Positions 42,382-52,825 of a stretch of 64,000 nt of DNA are shown here, piece by piece; position 1 is the stretch's first letter, and each line of letters opens with the position of its first letter. Made by a program: the position numbers and the translations under genes. Under the pieces are notes generated by a model that saw only the letters and a list, made by a program, of their open reading frames with translations, was not told where the DNA came from and did not search any database. The stretch comes from Urophycis tenuis (lineage: Eukaryota > Chordata > Actinopteri > Gadiformes > Phycidae). The stretch is from the NCBI GenBank assembly GCA_036785325.1, contig JAXIVH010000013.1, forward strand, positions 11,275,028-11,339,027, given 5' to 3'.

Positions 42382-45300
42382 ATGTCATCATGTCCATATT
42401 TGAATGTACTCATTGGTGGGGTTTCTGTACCCTGCCTAATAGACACTGGGTCTATGGTGTCTACGATTCCCGAAACCTTCTTTGTAAACCACTTTGAGCC
42501 ATGGGGTTCAGATCGACTTCGTTCTTGTCAATGGTTGCAGCTACGGGCAGCCAATGGACTTGCAATCCCTTATGTTGGGTTCTTGGAACTAGATGTGGAG
42601 CTTTGTGGGAAGTCAATACCTCATTGCGGTGTGTTAGTGGTGAGGGATCCACCTGGTGGAGGAGGTTCCCATGCACCAGGAGTGATTGGCATGAATATAC
42701 TGAGCAAATGTTACCATGAACTGTTTGGTCAGCATGGCCCTGCTCTTTTCACCCTGCCTTCTGTCTCTCAGGCCCACAGCTCTGTTGTTGAAGCCTTGCA
42801 GTGGTGTCATCATGCGGAAAGTCATCCAATAAGGCCGGGGAGGGTCAAAGTCTGTGGTAATAGTGCTTATCGGATTCCAGGTGGTACTATGGTAATGGTA
42901 GCAGCGTCCTGCTCAGGACAATTTTCTCACTCACCTGCTTTGTTTGAGCCCATAGATAAAGGACTGCCGGCTGGCTTGTTGGCCTCTCCGTCTTTGGTCA
43001 GGGTAACTCGCAGCACTGGCTACATACCAGTAGTCAATGTGAGCTCCGAGGATGTTCTGCTGTACCCTCGTACCGAGCTGGGTAGCCTGTGCTGTGTTCA
43101 AGTGGTTAGTCTGCCAACCACTATAACTGAGGTTAACACCGTGACTGCAACTGTTGCCTCTCAAACAGTTGTGCCTTCTGTGAAGGATCAGATTGGGGCA
43201 ACTGACCTTTCCACCTTGCCAGCATCAGATCAAGATCACGTCAGGGCCTTGTTACATAGGTTCAGCGGAGTTTTTGCTTCCTATGAGGGAGATCTGGGTT
43301 GTACCAACCTCATTTCTCATAACATTCCACTGGTTGATGACACCCCGGTTCGACAGCGGCACCGGCGCATCCCACCATCCGAGTATGAGGTAGCTAAGGC
43401 TCATATTAACCAGCTGTTAGAATCACAGATCATAACTGAGAGTAGTAGCCCCTATGCTTCCCCAATAGTTTTGGTAAGGAAAAAGGACGGTAGTCTGCGC
43501 ATGTGTGTTGACTACCGTCAACTGAATGCTAAAACTCGTAAGGATGCGTTTCCCCTCCCCCGCATCGAGGAGTCCCTTGATGCACTGGCAGGAGCCCGCT
43601 GGTTCTCCACTATGGACTTAGCCAGCGGGTATAACCAGGTTCCTGTTGCTGCAGGTGATCGTGCCAAGACGGCTTTTTGTACACCCTTTGGCCTGTTTGA
43701 ATGGACCCGCATGCCATTTGGGCTCTGTAATGCTCCTGCAACCTTCCAAAGGTTAATGGAACGGCTTTTTGGGGATCAGCAGTGCCAAACTTTGCTACTG
43801 TACCTAGATGACATTGTCATATTTTCCTCGTCAGTTTCCCAACATCTGGAACGCTTGGAACTTGTCCTGGGGCGTTTACAGAAAGAAGGCCTTAAGGCCA
43901 AATTAAGCAAATGTGCCTTCTTTAAACAGAAGGTGAGCTACTTAGGCCATGTTATTTCAAGTCAGGGGGTGGCTACAGATCCTAAGAAGATTGAGGCCGT
44001 GGCCAACTGGCGCTGTCCGAGTACTGTCTCTGAGGTACGCTCCTTCTTGGGCTTCGCCAGCTATTACCGCCGGTTTGTGGAGGGGTTTGCCAAGCTGGCA
44101 GCTCCCCTCCATAGGTTGGTGGCATCACTGGGTGGTACCAAGTCCAAACGGGGTTCAGGCCAGAATGTTGTATCTCTCTGGTCGGAAGCGTGTCAGCAAA
44201 GCTTTGAGGGCTTGAAGAGGAAGCTTACCACCGCCTCTGTCCTTGCATATGCTGATTTCAGCTTGCCGTTTATTTTAGAGGTAGATGCGAGTTACAGTGG
44301 ATTGGGGGCAGTCCTATCTCAAGAGCAGGGTGGGAAGGTGCGGCCCATTGCGTATGCCAGCCGGGGTCTGAGGCCCACCGAGCGCAACATGTCCAACTAC
44401 AGCTCCATGAAGTTGGAGTTTCTTGCGCTCAAGTGGGCCATGACCGAGAAGTTTAGGGAGTACTTGCTGGGACACCGTTGTGTGGTTTACACAGATAACA
44501 ACCCCTTAAGCCACCTGTCCTCAGCAAAACTAGGAGCATTGGAGCAGCGGTGGGCTGCTCAGTTGGCCTCATTTGACTTTGAGGTGAGATACCGCTCTGG
44601 TAGGCAGAATCGTAATGCGGACGCCCTTTCCCGACAACATCCCCCAGACCCCCTTGGCCTGGAAGACTTTGTTCACGGCACAGTTCTGCCGGAGTCATTA
44701 CAGCAGGCCTTGGAGTCTCAGCCTAGAACCCAAGTTACCCAGGCGGCTATTACAGCCTTGCCTGGGCATAGCATGTTGGAGGTGCGTTCCATGCAGGAAG
44801 CTGACCCCATGCTCCAAGAGGTTTTAGCCTATTGGAGGAAAAAAGTGCGACCTAGCCCTGACGAGCGGAGACGCATGTCCAAGTCTGCATTGGTCCTCTT
44901 GCGCCAGTGGGACCGGTTGGTGGAGAGGGAAGGTGTCATGTATCGTAAGGTATTCCATCCAGCAGGGGAGGAAGAGTGCTTTCAGCTGCTCCTCCCGGGC
45001 AGTCTTAGAACAGATGTCTTGACCAAGTTGCATCATGAACATGGTCACCAGGGCACCGAGCGTACCCTAGAGTTGGCTAGGAGGCGGTGCTATTGGCCTG
45101 GTATGTCCACGGATGTAACCCGTTGGTGCCTCGAATGTGAGCGCTGCCAGGCCGCCAAAGACTCTAAACCCCCGGCACGTAGTTTCATGGGGCATCTGCT
45201 GGCCTCGCGGCCACATGAAGTGCTTGCTATGGATTTTACGGTGTTGGAACCATCTCGATCAGGGGTAGAGAATGTCTTGGTCATAACTGATGTATTCAGT

Positions 45301-46476
45301 AAATATTCATTGGCCATCCCCACCAGAGACCAACGCGCATCCACTGTGGCCCAGGTGCTGGTGGCAGAGTGGTTTTATAAGTTTGGAGTCCCGGCCCGCA
45401 TCCATTCGGATCAAGGTCGATGCTTTGAGGCAGCCCTTATCCAGCAGCTGTGCCACCTCTATGGGATTGAGAAATCCCGCACTACCCCTTACCACCCGGC
45501 AGGGAATGGTCAGTGCGAACGTTTTAACCGCACTTTACATAACCTCCTCCGTACCCTGCCGGTGTCCCGTAAGAGGGATTGGGTAGTCTACCTTCCGCAG
45601 TTACTGTTCTGTTATAACACCACCCAGCATTCAGTGACCGGAGAGTCTCCCTACTTTCTGATGTTCGGGCAAGAGCCACGCCTGCCGATTGATTTCTTGT
45701 TGGGGACCGTGCAAGAGCCCATCGCAGGTACAGTTCATGACTGGGTGCGTGAACATCAGACCAGGCTGCAGGTTGCCTTTGAGGGAGCCCGAGGCCGTTT
45801 GCAGGCCGCAGCATGTAGGAGAAAGGAGAATTATGATCGCCAAGTTCATGACGCACCACTGGGGGAGGGCCAATTGGTTTATCTCCGTGACTATAGTGCA
45901 AGAGGCCGACATAAAATCCAGGACCTGTGGAGCCCAGTGGTGTACGAAGTTGTCAAATCCCCCCCGGCTGGCCGAGGAGTGTATACCATTGCGCCAGTGG
46001 CTGATCGCAGTAAGGTAAAACACGTACATCGCAGTCTCCTGAAGGCCCGCTTAGGGGGTAATTCGATGGCGTGCTCCCCTCAGACTGACCCATTGGTCAC
46101 CAAAACTTCTATTTTGGAGGAGGGAGAAACTGACTGTGACCTAGTGCTCCTGGCCCCAAATTCTGCATTACCCCTTACAGAAGTACCAGTGGCTACACCT
46201 GCCCACTCTGGTGCTGGGCTTGCGCACCCTTTGTCCCCAGTTGAGGAATTACCAGCAGCACCTCCTGTTATGGGGGAACCCGCTACCATAACCATCGGTA
46301 GGCCAGTGACATCCATATCGCTAGTAGATGACGAGCCTAGCACTAGTAGTACGGCCCTACGTCGGTCCACACGGACTACGGCGGGCCAGCACTCCAATGT
46401 CCACCATTTACCCCAAGCGGCATCCAGTGCAATTTCTGCCTTCTTTCGGCCCTGGAATCCCAATGGTGGGCCTTAA
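42382..46476 (+). CDS. pol: gypsy pol polyprotein (PR-RT-RH-IN), intact
   Basis: 1364 codons from the first in-frame ATG; real pol probably starts upstream by frameshifting. Protease: L-I-D-T-G-S near residue 20. Reverse transcriptase: F-P-L-P-R-I near 392 and the catalytic Y-L-D-D-I-V near 473. RNase H: E-V-D-A-S-Y near 633 and Y-T-D-N-N-P near 705. Integrase: HHCC zinc finger near 883-923, then the DDE residues in M-D-F-T near 949, H-S-D-Q-G-R near 1008 and G-Q-C-E-R-F near 1043. A GPY-like C-terminal module ends near 1235, followed by a Ser/Thr/Pro-rich tail without a recognisable chromodomain. No stop or lost catalytic residue was seen. Confidence 0.93.
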   Translation: MSSCPYLNVLIGGVSVPCLIDTGSMVSTIPETFFVNHFEPWGSDRLRSCQWLQLRAANGLAIPYVGFLELDVELCGKSIPHCGVLVVRDPPGGGGSHAPGVIGMNILSKCYHELFGQHGPALFTLPSVSQAHSSVVEALQWCHHAESHPIRPGRVKVCGNSAYRIPGGTMVMVAASCSGQFSHSPALFEPIDKGLPAGLLASPSLVRVTRSTGYIPVVNVSSEDVLLYPRTELGSLCCVQVVSLPTTITEVNTVTATVASQTVVPSVKDQIGATDLSTLPASDQDHVRALLHRFSGVFASYEGDLGCTNLISHNIPLVDDTPVRQRHRRIPPSEYEVAKAHINQLLESQIITESSSPYASPIVLVRKKDGSLRMCVDYRQLNAKTRKDAFPLPRIEESLDALAGARWFSTMDLASGYNQVPVAAGDRAKTAFCTPFGLFEWTRMPFGLCNAPATFQRLMERLFGDQQCQTLLLYLDDIVIFSSSVSQHLERLELVLGRLQKEGLKAKLSKCAFFKQKVSYLGHVISSQGVATDPKKIEAVANWRCPSTVSEVRSFLGFASYYRRFVEGFAKLAAPLHRLVASLGGTKSKRGSGQNVVSLWSEACQQSFEGLKRKLTTASVLAYADFSLPFILEVDASYSGLGAVLSQEQGGKVRPIAYASRGLRPTERNMSNYSSMKLEFLALKWAMTEKFREYLLGHRCVVYTDNNPLSHLSSAKLGALEQRWAAQLASFDFEVRYRSGRQNRNADALSRQHPPDPLGLEDFVHGTVLPESLQQALESQPRTQVTQAAITALPGHSMLEVRSMQEADPMLQEVLAYWRKKVRPSPDERRRMSKSALVLLRQWDRLVEREGVMYRKVFHPAGEEECFQLLLPGSLRTDVLTKLHHEHGHQGTERTLELARRRCYWPGMSTDVTRWCLECERCQAAKDSKPPARSFMGHLLASRPHEVLAMDFTVLEPSRSGVENVLVITDVFSKYSLAIPTRDQRASTVAQVLVAEWFYKFGVPARIHSDQGRCFEAALIQQLCHLYGIEKSRTTPYHPAGNGQCERFNRTLHNLLRTLPVSRKRDWVVYLPQLLFCYNTTQHSVTGESPYFLMFGQEPRLPIDFLLGTVQEPIAGTVHDWVREHQTRLQVAFEGARGRLQAAACRRKENYDRQVHDAPLGEGQLVYLRDYSARGRHKIQDLWSPVVYEVVKSPPAGRGVYTIAPVADRSKVKHVHRSLLKARLGGNSMACSPQTDPLVTKTSILEEGETDCDLVLLAPNSALPLTEVPVATPAHSGAGLAHPLSPVEELPAAPPVMGEPATITIGRPVTSISLVDDEPSTSSTALRRSTRTTAGQHSNVHHLPQAASSAISAFFRPWNPNGGP

Positions 46477-46502
46477 CAGTCACATCGTCGGGACGACGAC
46501 TA

Positions 46503-46519
46503 AAAAAGTGGGGTCAGAT
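46503..46519 (+). other. Polypurine tract of the gypsy element
   Basis: The purine-rich aaaaaagtggggtcaga lies directly before the 3' LTR, where plus-strand DNA synthesis would be primed. Confidence 0.6.
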
Positions 46520-47910
46520 TGTGGTGGATCGCATGGGCGGAGCCCTGCGTAACACTCAAGGCACGCACAGCCAATGGCTTGGCATAGTCGCGCTATAAAA
46601 CAGGACGCAATGTTTGTTGTGGATGACGCCTCAATCCTGTTCCTCGCACTTCCGGCTACGTCCTGTCGACCTGCTTCTTGCACTCAACCTGTCGCTGGCA
46701 TTACTTGGTGCTGTTCGGTGGTTTGTGCCGGTCGAACGCTCGCATTCCGTTCTGTCGAGGTGATTTCCCGAACAGAAGAACTAGCTAGAGCCAGCGAGCT
46801 TCTAATCTGAGAGGGAAACGGCTGATTGCCTGATACCGTGGTCTTGGGGCTTGCGACCACTGCTGTTTTTGCCACGCTCTATCTTCGCGACAAACACTTC
46901 CACTGTTTGACACGCTGACCGTGAAGACGCCGACAACTCATCTTAAAGGGGCTAAGTGCCTTGTCTTGTGTCTGTGTATCTGCTGTGAATGCGTGTGTAA
47001 ATGCGTTACGTGTGCATATAGTGTTTGTGTGGGTTCATTTGTTTTTGTGTGTGTGGTTTTCAATTGCGTCGCGTTTGTTTAATTGTTTGTTTTGGTTTCT
47101 GTGTTAAAGACTGGTGGGAGGGTTTTGTACTGCTGTGGATCATCAATGATCCTTGTAGTGTGTCTACCACACGTGTTTATTTTGGGTTGGATTTGCTATT
47201 TCTGTTTGTTTTGTTAATCACTGGTGGGAGGCTTTTTGTGCTGCTGTGGATCATCAGTGATCCTTGTCTACCAAAAGTTTTGGTTTTGATTTGTTATTTT
47301 CTTTTGTTTAAACATTGGTGGGAGGCCTTTTGATATACTGCTGCGGATCACCATTGATCCTTATGGCTGGCCAACCACACCTTATTGCAATTGTGTTTTG
47401 TTGATTTGTGTGTAGGTGAGTAACCCTTGCCCACCTACCCATTCCCTTATTTTCCTGTTTGCCTCCAGGTGCTGAGAGCTCAAGGCAGGGAAGACGGTCT
47501 CATCCTCCAGGTGGTGGTGTTCCCCCCCCCTTACTGTGTGGTGTGCTCACGTGTGCATCTTGAACTTGTGTTGCCCTTGGCCTTTGTTTTGCTGTGTGTG
47601 TGAACACGTGTGAGAGAACTTCTTGGGACTCCCTTCCTCTTGACTTGTGGTAACCCGTCCCCCTGCCGGTAAGCCTCAGCCCTGCGGCTCACTATCTTCC
47701 CTTCTTCCGTATGGCATGAGTGAGAAGTGCCTTGTCTATTGTTTATAAAAAGATCTTCCTATTGTTTAATAAATCGTTATTGGAACCACGTCTCTGTTGC
47801 GGTTAGTAGCGAGCTCGCGGGCTTCAAGTCAAATTCTGGAGTGACCTAAATATTTCTCTAGGTGCAATTCCTAGAGTGGCGTAGTCTGGCACTATATAGC
47901 TACCACTACA
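46520..47910 (+). repeat. 3' LTR of the gypsy element
   Basis: Same length as the 5' LTR, with the same CCAAT and TATA boxes (46594-46600), AATAAA (47768-47773) and three inverted-repeat motifs (47137-47152, 47248-47263, 47345-47360). One substitution, at 47328, was noticed. Confidence 0.93.
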
Positions 47911-49950
47911 CTTGCGAGACTGAGGGAGCGCAAAGCTGCGTTCAAAATTGGTGATGAGAAAGAACTCAGATCAACGAGGGCCAACCTGAACCGTGCCATC
48001 AGGGTAGCAAAGGGAGCCCATAGTCAGAAGATCCAAGGCTTCTTCCAGGACCCCAGCAACACCAGACGACTGTGGCAGGGCATCCAGACTGTCTCTGACT
48101 ACAAAGTCACACACCCCGCCAGGATGACATCAGCTTCCTAGACAAGCTCAATAACTTATTCGGAAGGTTTGAAGCACTGAACAACAACCCTGCAAGGAAA
48201 GCCACCCCCCATCCCGATGAACAGACACTCAGGCTCGAAACCACTGATGTGCAGAGAGCACTGAGGAAGGTCAATGCATGGAAAGCTGCAGGCCCTGGCA
48301 ATATTCCTGGACGGCTGATCAAGGAATGTGCAGACCAGCTGGCCCACGTGCTCACAGATATCTTTAACATCTCACTGAACCTGGCTGTCGTCCCCCCATG
48401 TTTCAAGTCAGCCACAATAATTCCAGTGCCCAAGACATCTGCCATCACATGCCTTAACGACTTTTGCCCCGTCGCACTCACATCCACCATCATGAAGTGC
48501 TTCGAGAGGACCACATCATCTCCTTACTCCCCCCATCATTCGACCCGGCCCAGTTTGCATACCGGCCCAACTGCTCCACTGAGGATGTCATCTCCTCTGC
48601 TCTCCATCTGAGCCTGGAGCACCTTGAGGAGAAGAACACCCACGTTCGAATACTGTTCCTTGATTTCAGCTCAGCATTCAATATGATCATCCCCAGGACT
48701 TGGTATGCAAATTGGAGCCCCTGGGCCTCAATACCCCCCTGGGTAACTGGTTGCTGGACTTTCTTACCAAGAGAACCCAGTCTGTCCGCGTGGGCAACAA
48801 CACCTCCAGTATCATCTCCCTCCCTGAACACCGGCTCCCCCCAGGGCTGCGTTCTGAGCCCCCTGCTTTTCACCGTGATGACCCACGACTGTCGTCCAAG
48901 GTACAAAAAGCAACCACATCCTGAACTACGCGGATGACACAACAGTTGTGGGCCTCATTCAGGACAATAACGAACTGGCTTACAGGAAGGAGGTGTGACA
49001 CTTGGTGGAGTGGTGCAAGGTGAACAACCTGGTCCTGAATGTTGATAAAACAAAGGAGATCATTGTGGACTTCAGGAGATCCAGACCCTGCCACACGCCC
49101 CTCCTCATCAACGACACAGCTGTGGAAGTTGTGAGAAGCACCAAGTTCCTCGGGGTGCACATCTCTGACAACCTCAGCTGGTCACTCCACACCTCCTCCC
49201 TGGCGAAGGAGGCACAGCAGCGCCTGCCCTTCCTGCGGCGGCTGAGGAGAGCCTCCCTCCCCCTCCCATCCTCACCACCTTCTACAGAGGGACCATCGAG
49301 AGCCAGCAGACCAGCTGCATCTCCGTCTGGTCTGGGAGCTGCAGAGCCTCTGACTGGAAGCCTTTGCAGAGAGTGGCGAGGACAGCGGAGAAGATCATTG
49401 GGACCCCTCTGCCCCCCATCCGAGACATAGCAGACAGCCGCTGCTTGTCCAGGACTCACAGAATCCTCTCTGACCCCACCCATCCCCACCAAGGACTGTT
49501 CTCCCAGCTGGCGTCTGGCAGAAGGTTCCGCAACATTCACTGCAGAACAGCCAGACTCAGCAAAAGTTTCTTCCCCCTAGCCATCAGACTGCTCAATGCA
49601 AAATAACCCCCCCACCCATTTCAGTGCAATAGTTTCAGTGCAATACTTCCTTATCGATGTGTGCAATAATCTCCACCCTGCTGCTATAATGTTCACAATT
49701 CTTTTCTCATGCCTACACTGACACTTTTTTAGTATTATCTGTCATTTGTATCCAGTTCCTTGCACTTTATTAATATATTACATTGATCATAGTTTTATAT
49801 TTTTATTTCTGTATTTTTATAGATATATGTATACATCTGCTTATCTCTGTGTCTGCCGGAAGCCATAGCAACGTCATTTCGCTGCCAAAAATCACACTGT
49901 GTTTCTTGTGCAACGACAATAAAGAGCAAGTTGAGTTGAGTTGAGTTGAG
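47911..49950 (+). mobile_element. LINE-B, 3' half (reverse transcriptase and tail)
   Basis: Continues the LINE cut by the gypsy element. RT blocks are readable in several frames: K-A-A-G-P-G-N-I-P, C-P-V-A-L-T-S-T-I-M-K, Q-F-A-Y-R-P-N, L-F-L-D-F-S-S-A-F-N, N-Y-A-D-D-T-T-V-V and N-V-D-K-T-K-E-I-I-V-D-F. The C-terminus ends K-S-F-F-P-L-A-I-R-L-L-N. Frameshifts near 48500, 48690, 48900 and 49260 and a stop near 48998 inactivate it. The 3' UTR has AATAAA at 49919-49924 and a tail of four ttgag repeats ending at 49950. Confidence 0.82.
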
Positions 49951-50590
49951 AACCAGAGAGATTGTTGTCAGACAGATGGGTGTTTATCTGAGCTGCAACA
50001 GTTCGCTCAAGTACTTTGGAGAGAAATGGCAGTTTTAAGTTTGAACGAAAGTTGTTTAAGTCATTCGGATCTGCGCAAGGTTGTTTGAGTATTGGAGTTA
50101 TTGCAGTTTTCAGTGAAGATGAAACAACACCAGAAGTCAGGGAGGAATGGATAACGTCAGCTATTAACGAGCACAGGGCAGGTAGGCAATCTTTTACCAG
50201 GTGGGTAGGTAAGGGATCTTAACTGGCATGTGCAGGATTTTGATTTGGAGATGAGAATAGTTATTTCCAAGACAGTTGGAAGTTTGAAGCTGGTGAATGG
50301 AGAGGCGAAGGAGAATGTAGGCAAGGAGTGCAAAGAGGATGCAGGGTTATTTGATGCAGTCAGGGTCTGGTGTATATTTTCAATTTTGGCATTGAAGAAG
50401 GTCATGAAGGTATCACATTGTGTAACTGTGAGTAAGTGAGTTGGTAAAGCATCTGGTGGTTTCAGAATATTGTTGATAGTTGAGAATAGTGCTCTGGTGT
50501 TCCCATCAGCCGTCTTAATTAAGGTTATGAAGTTTTAGCTGAGGAAAGGGCATCCTTCTATTGGAGTATGTGGTTGTGATACATTTGAGC
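49951..50590 (-). mobile_element. LINE-A, 5' portion
   Basis: On the minus strand this encodes the N-terminal RT region that belongs upstream of 37487: F-F-N-A-K-I-E-N-I, then L-K-T-A-I-T-P-I-L-K, L-P-F-L-S-K-V-L-E-R-T-V-A-A-Q-I-N-T-H-L. It breaks off at the LINE-B tail. By family comparison some 35-45 codons are missing at the junction. The right end meets a fragment of GPCR exon 4. Confidence 0.7.
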
Positions 50591-50639
50591 AGGGGCTCTT
50601 CTCCTCTCCATATCCACACTCTTCACAAGACGGGTATAC

Positions 50640-50945
50640 GTGTAATAAGATTTTATCTAACCCAATCTTATCTAATGTAATCCAATTTGATGTAATCCAA
50701 CCCAATCCAATTTTAACTAATCCAATGTTATATATCATAATATAATATAATCTGATTTTAAGTAATCAAATCTGATTTGATGTCATTTAATCTAAATCAA
50801 ACCCGATCTAATACAATCAGATCGATCTGATTGTATTAGATCGGGCTCGACTACAAACTAAATACAATCAAATATAATTTTATATAACATAGGCTACTAC
50901 TTAGATTAGTATATATAACATTAGTAATATGTACTAATCTAATCC
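50640..50945. repeat. Degenerate AATCN repeat of copy C
   Basis: Longer and more diverged version of the intron 6 array of copies A and B. It contains a near-palindrome around 50813-50845 (aatacaatcagatcgatctgattgtatt). Confidence 0.7.
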
Positions 50946-51270
50946 ATTTGTATCTCTGCAGAAACGAAATCACTTTGTGGTTAGTGTTCTGCTCAACTTT
51001 CTCATATGCTGGACTCCGTAGGCCTATCACATCATCAAAATGGTGGATGCATCAACAATGCTTTTCCGCGTCTCCTCAGCAGAAGTCTATAAGCGTCTCA
51101 AGTGTTTCAGAAATCCAGCCGGTGTGTGACATTCCTTTGCTTCTTCATGCACGTTTGTCTTTGTTATTCCGCCGGAAACACAGAGGATCAGCGAGTGTTC
51201 CAGACCAAATGTAACGCATCACAGTCTATAAGCGTCTCAAGGAACACATTCACACATCACACAGCAGTGT

Positions 51271-52593
51271 TTAGATTAGATTAGATTAGATTCAACTTTA
51301 TTGTCATTGTGCAGAGTACAAGTACAGGGACAACGAAATGCAGTTGGTGCAGTTGGTGCAGGTTTAAATGCAGGAATGCAGAATAAGGTGCAAAATTGAA
51401 AAACATGAGAAGTGACAGTGGTTATTAAAGTGACGGAAATTATCGGTAGTTAATAAAGTGACAAACAGTGCAGATGGAGGTAGTGATCATCGAGGTATTA
51501 AACGGTTACTAACAGTAGCATAAACATGTAGATAAAAAGTGTAAACAATCTACAATGTGCAAGTAGTGCAAATACAAGTAGTGCTCTAGTGCAGTATAAC
51601 AGAACGGGTACAACAGATGAATATGGATTGTATGGATATGGGGGGTCAATGGCAGTTAAGAATAAATACAATAAATAACATTACTATAAATTATAATATA
51701 TGTGGTATGTCCAGGGGGGGTGAGGTGTTGGGGTGCTGGATGTGCAGGGGTGCATGTCCTTGGGGGGGTGGGGGGGTGGGGGGGGGGGACCAGGTCATGG
51801 TTGGGCAGGGGTGTATGTCCTTGGGGGGGGGGGGGGGCAATGTTCATGTGGGTGTGGAGTTCAGGAGGCTGACAGCCTGGGGGAAAAAGCTTCCCCTGAA
51901 CCTGCTGGTCCGGGTGCCCAGAGACCTGTAGCGCTTTCCAGAGGGGAGGAGGGTGAACAGTCTGTGGTTGGGGTGAGAGCTGTCCTTTGCGATGCTGCGC
52001 GCCTTACGCAGGCACCGCTTCCTCTGGACAGCCTGGATGGAGGGGAGTGGGGAACCGGTGATGCGTATGCGTTGGGCGATTTTCACCAGCCTCTGCAGTG
52101 CTTTCCGGTCCGAGGCGGAGCAGTTACCATACCACACTGTGACACAGTTGGTTAGTACGCTCTCGATGGTGCTGCGGTAGAAGTTCACCAGGATCTGAGG
52201 AGACAGGTGGGCCTTTTTTAGTCTCCTCAAGAAGAAGAGGCGCTGGTGAGCCTTCTTGATTAGGGCAGTGGTGTTGAGGGACCAGGATAGACTGTCGGAG
52301 ATGTGGACTCCCAGAAACTTAAAGTTGGATACCCGCTCAACCTCCGTCCCGTTAATGTGGAGGGGGGTGTGCGTGCCACCTTTTGTTTTCCTGTAGTCCA
52401 CGATGATCTCCTTGGTCTTCGTGGCGTTGAGGGACAGGTTGTTGTCGGTGCACCACGCAGCTAGGCACTGAACCTCCTCCCTGTACGCTGACTCATCGTC
52501 GTTGCTGATGAGGCCTATCACCGTTGTGTCGTCTGCAAACTTCACAATGGTGTTTGAACCATGTGCCGGTGTGCAGTCGTGGGTGAAGAGAAG
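51271..52593 (-). mobile_element. 5'-truncated L2-type LINE in intron 7 of copy C
   Basis: Minus-strand element. The tail at the left is ttagattagattagatt followed by the common fish 3' end ttcaactttattgtcattgtgc. The coding part (51844-52545) is open from K-F-A-D-D-T-T-V-I through K-T-K-E-I-I-V-D-Y and F-L-G-V-H-I-S-D to the usual S-F-F-P-Q-A-V-S-L-L-N. It corresponds to the last third of an ORF2. The truncation lies just before the RT active site. Confidence 0.82.
51762..51837. repeat. Guanine-rich tract in the LINE 3' UTR
   Basis: Two G-rich stretches: gggggggtgggggggtgggg followed by more G, then a 15-G run near 51822-51836. On the LINE's own strand these are C-tracts. The plus strand could form a G-quadruplex, and the run lengths are prone to variation. 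Confidence 0.7.
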
Positions 52594-52825
52594 TGTGAGT
52601 GTGTTTGATTTCTTTGTTGCTTCATGTACATTTTTCTTTATTATTCTTTATTATTATTTATTATTATTGTTTCTTTATCATTGTGCATAGGAATGCACAA
52701 TGTAGATATGATATATAAAAATGAAACACATTTCTGGGATCCCATCAGGTGACAGCATGAGGGGCTTGTGTTTCCTCAGCAGCGTCATGCACCCGTTCCT
52801 CTACGCATTCACACTCCGCGGGTAG

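Larger units (their letters stand above)
39554..47910 (+). mobile_element. Ty3/gypsy LTR retrotransposon, structurally complete
   Basis: Two direct LTRs of 1391 bp (39554-40944 and 46520-47910), each starting TG and ending CA, enclose gag and pol. The tetramer cttg flanks both sides (39550-39553 and 47911-47914) as the target duplication. Domain order in pol is protease, reverse transcriptase, RNase H, integrase, which defines Ty3/gypsy. The LTRs differ at a single base spotted by eye (a at 40362, t at 47328), so insertion is very recent. It splits LINE-B. There is no env-like gene. Confidence 0.93.
50594..52825 (+). pseudogene. GPCR copy C, pseudogene fragment (parts of exons 4, 7, 8)
   Basis: Third paralogue of the receptors at 2869 and 30989. 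Remaining pieces are the last 40 bases of exon 4 (50594-50633), exon 7 (50962-51121) and exon 8 (52749-52825). Exons 1-3 and most of 4 are missing at the LINE-A junction. Exons 5 and 6 are also gone, since exon 4 runs straight into the intron 6 repeat. Exon 7 has a 6-bp insertion that puts TAG in frame within C-W-T-P-Y-H. Exon 8 reads H-P-F-L-Y in place of N-P-F-L-Y and ends four residues after TM7. A minus-strand LINE fills intron 7. It cannot make a receptor. Confidence 0.85.

Noticed and set aside
46574..46810. Frame found in both gypsy LTRs (also at 39608-39844)
   Set aside because: It lies in untranslated LTR sequence after the TATA box, has no known domain, and its repetition merely reflects the LTR duplication.
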